Origin: Phoronis australis | Lineage: Eukaryota; Phoronida; Phoronidae | NCBI GenBank assembly: GCA_002633005.1 | Contig: NMRA01000029.1 | Coordinates: forward strand, 105,707-145,382 | Reading direction: 5' to 3' | DNA length: 39,676 nt | Part shown: positions 25,301 through 33,400 of the stretch, one piece after another | Layout of the letters: every line of letters begins with the position of its first letter | Numbering within the stretch: the first letter of the stretch is position 1 | Translations under genes and position numbers: made by a program | The notes under the pieces: model-generated | What the model was told of the DNA's origin: nothing | Database searches by the model: none | What the model saw: only the letters and a program-made list of their open reading frames with translations

Positions 25301-28300
25301 AAAAGAAAGCTGGCCCTCCCGGCCAACCATGAATGCCAGAATAGAGTTAACCAGTCGTGTAAGATATTGGCTACATGGGTCATCTTCCCAACTTGTTGTT
25401 GGGCTGTAGAATCGAACAAGTTGGGAGTAACGGGAAAACGCCATAATGAAGCAAGGAGTAAAACCAACTCCTGCATCATTTTTGTACTTCTCGAGTGAAG
25501 TTTATTTTTTGAAAAAGTTACAACTGCGTCACCGAAAGATTTAAACCGTCTATGCGTTTTTGCCTCACAAGCAATTTAATTTAATTTTCTGGCATCTGGC
25601 TCAAGTGTGCTTGCAGTGGCTTTAAATCTTGCGGGTAATAATTTCACTCCATTTCACTTTCGATACATTAATAAGCACAAAAAACTTCAATTGTGCTGCT
25701 TTCAGTTTGGAAGATTCCCAGAATTCCAAGTAGTTTGGTGCAGAACTATTCTGAAACATTTCAGTGGTCTTTATCCGATGTTATGTCACAAATGAGAGAC
25801 ACGCCTTAGTGCAGCAGGTGGTCACATGTCTCGTCATGCCTTCTGGATATAGGTTCTGTACTACATACTAGACAGATTTCCAAGTAAAAACTAAATAATT
25901 ACTAATCATGTATTAAGTTCTGTTTTATTTTCAGCACTGAATAACTGAACTTAGTTTTAAAGAGTATAGTCAACTCGTGCTGTGGTATCCTCATGAGGCC
26001 CTAAACAAGTACCGAGATGTAGCCAAAAACCTAACTTTTGATTTAAGCCACTTAAATTAAATCTCAACAATTCCAGACAACTACAATTGCTAAACTGATT
26101 TTCCCTTTTCAAAGGGCTCTAACATTGCTGTAAATACCCAGTTTCTCAAAATATCTGGTGTTAGCTATGACATAGAATCTAAAAATGATAAGCAATTATT
26201 TGGTGCTAGAAACCTCTTCTATGAAAAAATGAAGAAAAACATATGTCTGCTAAATTATTTTCTAAATTGGACGTATTTTATTTTACTTTAATCAAACTGG
26301 TTTCAGTTTCAGTTCATTTCTCAGGTTAGAGGTGATGACTGAGCTGTACAAAAGTGACATTGATGCTTGAAATCAGTACAAGTTTGTTGGCTTTATTGTT
26401 CTTCCCTAGCTCAGAAATCCCTTCTGGGCGAGCTGTTTCTTGGAGGGTGTGTTGTCTTTCAGCTAAAAGCCAGTCTATGGATGTCTTAACCTCTTTTACA
26501 TAAGCAGGCTAAGGTTAAAGGTCAGACAACCTGTCTGCAACTAAAAGCAAAAAGACAGAAATCTCGCTTTAGCCCATTTGGGAGAAGGGCTAATAGTCAA
26601 AAGACAAACAAAATCAACTTTTGGGTCTAGACTCTTTAAGAAACAGTTACCTGAACTACCTAATCTACGGTACTACAAGTTGAAACCACTTTAATAGTGT
26701 TGGAAGTCTGGTACAATAAAGCAGCTTAATTTAATTGTCCTATTACATTGGAATTCAAAATCCAAACACTCTGGCAATTTGATGGCAAACTTTCTACATC
26801 TGTCATTTAACCAGAAATGCAGGGTTGAATTATCCATTAAGCTATGAGTGTTGGGGCAACTACACAAACCAGTGGTCCCACATGGCTTATTATTGGAGAA
26901 ACTTTAATTTGAGTGGCACATCAACACAATCAATTACAGCCCGTGTTTTTGTTGTCTGATATGCTCCCGGACCACTAACGAATAATTCCTGATGAGGACC
27001 CCATTGCATGAACCAATACTAACATTTATCCCATTTATCAGTTTGGTCACCTAACCTCCAAATGTTTTATAGCCCGAATGTTAATTTTATATGCCTAACA
27101 CGGTTTCTAGGAAAAATGTTTACGCAACATATCTCCAGATAGGCCATACTGATATGACACTTCTCATAACATTTCGTTTTAGGGGCTTCAAACTAACGGG
27201 TCCATTTGTGACAATGATATACAAAATATGCATGGGTGATATGGTGACATTTGGCATAATTTACATAGTCTTTATGTTCTTTTTCGGTCAAGGTAAGACC
27301 ACCATGGTCTGTTGTCCAGTAATTGTCTCCCCTGACTGTGTCAACTTGCCTGCTCTAGTGGTTTAGCTTTCATTGTGAAACGTCGTCACACATTCCCCGT
27401 GCATTAACAACAACTTACTTTGAACTTTATAGCTTAGTGATTTCAACTCTCATAGTAGTGATATATTGTGTAACGTTACACACCCGTGCTATGGAATGAG
27501 TATCCCGATTTCACTGATCGGGTAGTCGATCGGAGATACAGCCATGTTGCTATCAGTTTGACAGTGAAAGCAAGGGGAGAAAGTTGGCAAACCAATGTTA
27601 ATCTAGTCCACTACTCTCATTGTCTGCGTTCATCTGAAAAGCTCACGTACTTCAGCAATTATGTCGTAAACAACGCACATGACGATAACCGATATTTAAA
27701 AATACTAATTCCAAACGACATGCAACAAATGTAAAGAAGATGTGTTTCATATGAAATACTATTAAAAAAATTTGAACGGAGAAAAACGGTTAACTTTCAA
27801 GAAATTAGACTTGCCCCAGCTGATATTCCTTTGTATGGCTGTAAGCTCACACCCGCTTATTACCGCAGCATAGTGTACCAACAGAATAGGCTTGTTAACT
27901 TTGTCAAGTTTACTCAAACGTCATACTAGATTAAATTGTGATGTTGGAAATTTTTTGGTTTTAACAGTACAGGGGATTGTTACCAAACAACCTCCTGTTA
28001 TAATAATGAGAGTGGGCTTACAAAATACAGCAGATGCTATGACTTAAGAGGGTGCTCTTGGAAACTAGTGCTATCACTGAAGAGGTCACCCTCATTTTAA
28101 ATATTACAATGAATAAATAAACTAAGTAATGTTACTTAAAAAAGTTACCTAAAAATGTACCTGAAATTTTAAAATGAATGTACATTCACCAATTTCCTGG
28201 ATTCCCATAAAAAACCTAAGAGTCTCAGCTACGGACAGGAAAAGATGATAAATATAAAATAAAAAGAATTCTGTAAAAACATCACCTCAGAAGTTTACTT

Positions 28301-30382
28301 CACGGCTGCACAAAATTTTGTTTTTTGTTAGACCATACGTGTTCTATTATTTAATCCCATGTTCATTGTCCTCTGGAGCGTCAACCAAAAATTTTGTTTT
28401 TACGCTCTTACTTTTTTAGTTTTTTTAATGTTGTCACTGTGTTGTAATGGACTAGTGATTACTGCCATAGATGTACTGTGTCACTGTTAATACCAAATAT
28501 TGTCTTAAAGTTCTCACCATGTCAGTGGAAAGATGTTGCTTTAGAAACTAAATAAAAATTGCAAGTAGTATATTTCCTATTTCAAATTAATTGCATAAAT
28601 TCAAATCAGTGTTCACGATTATTGTACCTAATGTATTCTAAACATATTTCAGAACATTTTTGCACTGTGCTTACCAATTTGGTCTTTTAATTGTTTTTTT
28701 AACAATTATTACAGTAATAATAACGAAGTACAAAGACAGAGATCCCCAATGACACATCACGCACACACGCACACATTTCACCGAAAACTCAATTTCACAA
28801 ACCAAAAACATCCAATGTACTTTTCTCATCTGCATTTCTTTTTAAAGAGGAAAAAACAGACCATCTTTGGAGAAATATGTCTCCTAATCCATTTTTACAA
28901 TAATTATATTTTTCGAATGTGAAATAAACTTCCAATTTTTTATTGAAAAGTGTTATAGATGGAGGTTCTACTTTCAGCTTTCCACAGTATATATGGCCAA
29001 AAGAACGATAAAATTCAACAGTTCATTCGCTTTTCCATTTTTACCAAATGTAACAGTTTGGAAATCTATCCATATATCAATGTTTTTGTGTGAATATAAT
29101 TTTCAGCTATTCTTTTCCAAAAAGGCTAACAAAAGGGCAACCCCAAAATAAATGTTCTAAACTTTCACATTAATTCCTACAAAAGGTACATCGGTCAGTT
29201 GGAGAAATACCAATTCGCATTAAAAAGTTATCTGTTGCTGAAACTCTATGTACAATTCTCATCTGAAACCATCTGAGTTTAACACTTGAAGTACAAAAAA
29301 CAGAAGTTTGAAAATATAACTTCCATTTAGTCATTGATCTTGCAAAACCAAAAGTATTCTCCCATTTTTCTAATCCTTTTGGTTTTTGAAACAAAGTTGT
29401 CAAAAAAATACCATATATATATATCACGAGTACCTTTTGAATTTTTCATCAAAATTTGCCAGAGTTGTGGGATAACTAGTTGAGATACTTCTGCACTTGA
29501 AAACGTTATTCTTTTGAAAGTTAATTTCAATCAATTTTTCAATCGTAATAAAGTGTAAAACAAGTTTAAAACCAAATTTGTCTGCAAATCACACCTTTTC
29601 ACTCCAGGTAGGATAAAATATTGGTTTTCCTCCAATTAAAACCTTTGTGTAATGCCATAATGAAAGCCACAGTATCTTTTCATCTTTTTTTACCTCATTT
29701 AATATCGAACCAAACTCAAATATTGAAACAAACACATCCTTCCAAAAAGGATTCCCTGTGGAGTGGGCTACCGTGTTAAAAAAATAATTTCCTCCATCAA
29801 ACATCTTTTCAATGTCAAATTGTCTTAAATTAGCAAAATATCTATCCAGGCCAAATTATTCTGTCCATTTATAATCTTTTTTAACCATGTTACTTTCACC
29901 TCTTTAATAAAGAAAACTAAGTGAACCATGTTGAGACCACAATTTTTATAATTCTGAACCATAAGTCTTACGGAAATTTTCTTCTTTTTTGTTACTCCAA
30001 ACAAACAGAAAAAATTCTCCCCAGTTTGATAAAAACGTCCTTTGGTGATGGGAGACTTAAGAAAAGATGTGTTACCTTTGGTCTTTAATTGTTGCTGTAA
30101 TTAATTGTTGCAACTTTTTATCTTCACAGCATTCTTTCTATTGTACAAGGATATTGACAAAACCTCTCATGAAACCATCACCACGTTTCATACAGTTGAT
30201 ACCACCGTCATGTCACTTATTAAGATGACTTTGGGCGACTTCGATGTAAGTACATTTTGCATTATAGTTGACCGCTTTGTAGATAAACATTACCATGATT
30301 GCAATAGGTTACGATGTCTCACAAATTTAGGACACGTATGACTGGCATCATATTATACATATACATATACATATAAATATAC

Positions 30383-30428
<46 letters not shown>

Positions 30429-33400
30429 TAATACATACATATATATTGATACTGCAGGCATTATAGAAACTTCTCAAGTTTTGTGATTTTTTCAGATGAC
30501 AGCAACGGAAATACTGTCACATGTCATGTTGCGTTTGTTGAGCAATACCATTGACGTCAATTGCCAGCAATCGAACTTGAGCCTGAAACTTTCATGAAAC
30601 AGAGCCCAGTTTTTTAAACACTGATGTCTATTATTTAACAGTCCTGGCACTTAGGCTAGCAAACATGGTGACGCAGAGGCCCAATTATCTACTGCGTTTT
30701 CATAGTGTTACTATATTGAAAACAGTGACAGTGCAATTGCTTCACTTCAGGAGCTTCTATCAGTGTTCCGGATAATGACGCGCTATTGTTGCTCACGGTT
30801 ACTGTACTTATCTATGGGAGTAGCGTTGTGTTAGATAAGATTGCGAGAAAAATGACACAAAAATTTCAGACAGCAAAAATTAAAAATCGGCAAGTTTTCC
30901 ACCCTAAAGCAAATTGCCTGATCTGTATTTTCAGTACTCCGAGTTCAACAAGACCAAGAACTCCTACATGACTAAACTGGTGTTTACTCTCTTCATGTTT
31001 CTTGTTCCCGTCCTACTCATGAATATGTTGATCGCCATGATGGGTCAGACCTACCAACAGGTCATTGCCAAGTCAGAGAAAGAGTGGCGGCGTCAGGTCA
31101 GTATGTCTTCCACAGGGTGGGACTCTCCTTTAGCCACTGGCTAGGGTGGGTACGGCAAAGTTTCCTCACAGACGAACAAAAATTGTCAATTTTTCATTTT
31201 TCAAACGCTCACTGTCAGTTGTCAAAAAAGTGTTTGTTGATGACAGCTGGACTACATAAAAGTTTTCAAATAGTCAAGTAAAATTACCTTCTTGTTTATT
31301 CTTGTTGAAAATTTTGATAAAATAAAATTTTAATGTTTCGCCATGTTCTAATTTGATGAAACTTTACCCTATTTTGCCTGCTCAGTTATCATCTCAGGTG
31401 AGTATTTTGACCTTGTGTAATGTATCGCCATGTGTGGGTAAGTGAGAAGTGAAGGTTTTCACCATTTGGTCTTGTATTCACCAAGCAATTATGCTTCGAC
31501 TTTCCCAAAGCTTTTTGGACTGATTTCTCCATTCATCCACTCTGGATTGAATGCGTTCAGATTTAGCAAGTTTAATAAAGAACGTGTTGAACTGAATTTC
31601 TAAATTGAATGTACTTCTTGTGATGCAAAAGTGACAAAAGGCCACACTGTGATCATGAATGAACTCTACAATTTCATTGGTCAGCAATTCACTGCAAACC
31701 CCCTTCAGAAGGAAATCAGTCCCACAACAAATAGTTTCTGCTTGAAAGGGTATAATGCATTTTCAAGAGACAGGTGTTCCAACACTCTGGTCAAATCGAT
31801 GTCAATGTCACCTAATTTTTCATTTATAACAGCAGATGTTATTTTTTATGGATATTATCAGAACTATATTATGCTTATAATATCTCCGGCGGCTAAATTT
31901 ACTGTTACAGAAAATCATGAGATGGTCACTGGCAGTAATTAAAGTTCAAAGTACCACTGTCGTACACGAGAGCGCTATTAGTAAAAAATGAGGTCAATGA
32001 CCTTTAAAACAGATGGTGATACGCATAGAATCACTTAATACGAGTTATTCACTTTCCTTCTACATGAAGCAGTCATCATCGTTCAGCAAACATCTCAAGC
32101 AAAATTTAGCTTTACTTGAAAATCGAGTCAGTGGTGCAGTATTTCTTAGTTGCTCACTTATTCACGTAAGAAAATCCGCACACAACAAGCAAAATAATGT
32201 GGAATTCGTTTTTCACTTATTGCATGGCAAATCATCGCGTTTTAAACTTTGGTTATGTGTCTTTGTGCAGCTTTTCAAAAGAAAATCACAAGACCTTGTC
32301 TCATTGATGCAGGCGATTGTTTTTGCCTTTCTTCTAGTCTGTCAGCCACAGGTCTCAAAATGGGTCTGAGCTAAAGCCAGAATCAACTTTGATCTTTTTG
32401 CCTAATGTGAACTCTATTTCAATTTCAGTGGGCCAAGATTGTTATTGTGCTGGAGCGTGCGTTCAAAAGCCAGGAACTTTCGAAGATACAGAGTCAATAC
32501 TCAGTGCCGATTGCGGGTGCAGATAGCTCCGAGGACTTGAGGGGACTCACCGTGATAGCCATGTCAAAGAAAACAAAAGCCAAACAGAAGAAAGGGGCAA
32601 TGGCTAACTGGAAAGTAAGACAGAGTTACAGTAAATCTAAACAGACTCTTGGTTCACATTCAACAAAGGAAGACTATGTGCTTTTAGATACTCCGAAATC
32701 TACAACTGAAAAAAGGAATTGCCAAAATTGCCCCACTCTTCATTTTTAAGGGGATCAATCATTTTTAACAAAAATGCGTATTGGTAGCTGTGGTAGAGAA
32801 CATGAAAATGGTAAAGTTTTCATTTTTTAGGCTACAAATTAAATTGGTGGAAATTTTACCGTAACGCAATGTTGATTTTTCATCGAGAAAGCTTTTTGAT
32901 ATAATTGGCTTAATTGCTGATAACTTCTGTGGCATGAAAGGGACACATTAACCAAATGTGTTCTTAGCTCTCTAACTTTTCAAAGGAGCAAAAAGATGCA
33001 AAAACTGAATTTAAAGTATTCAACCTGTTCATCTGGCTAATAAACAAAAATCGAATTAACCTTTTTACTCTCATACAAATGGTCTCAGAATATTCCTTAC
33101 CACGACAGGATTTTACATAGTCTTTATTGAAATATATACATATGGCCATACGCCAAAAGTATTTCCATTAACAACCTAAGTCACGGGTAATGTACTTAAT
33201 GCATACATGTATTGCCTGTGACTTGGGTTGGTTACAGAATTGAATAGAATCCTACCATGTTAGGAATGTTAGGAGACCATTGCTATGAGAGTAAAAGGGC
33301 TTATTAACTCGATTTTCATTTTTGACCCAGCTAATCGGGGAGAAATGCAGGGTAATGAATTTTTGAGACGTGCTATAAAAAGATGACACTGATTGTAAAT

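Noticed and set aside
31631-32369. Two plus-strand frames of 103 and 118 codons in the intron after S6
   Set aside because: No family similarity, and the flanking exons join perfectly without them.
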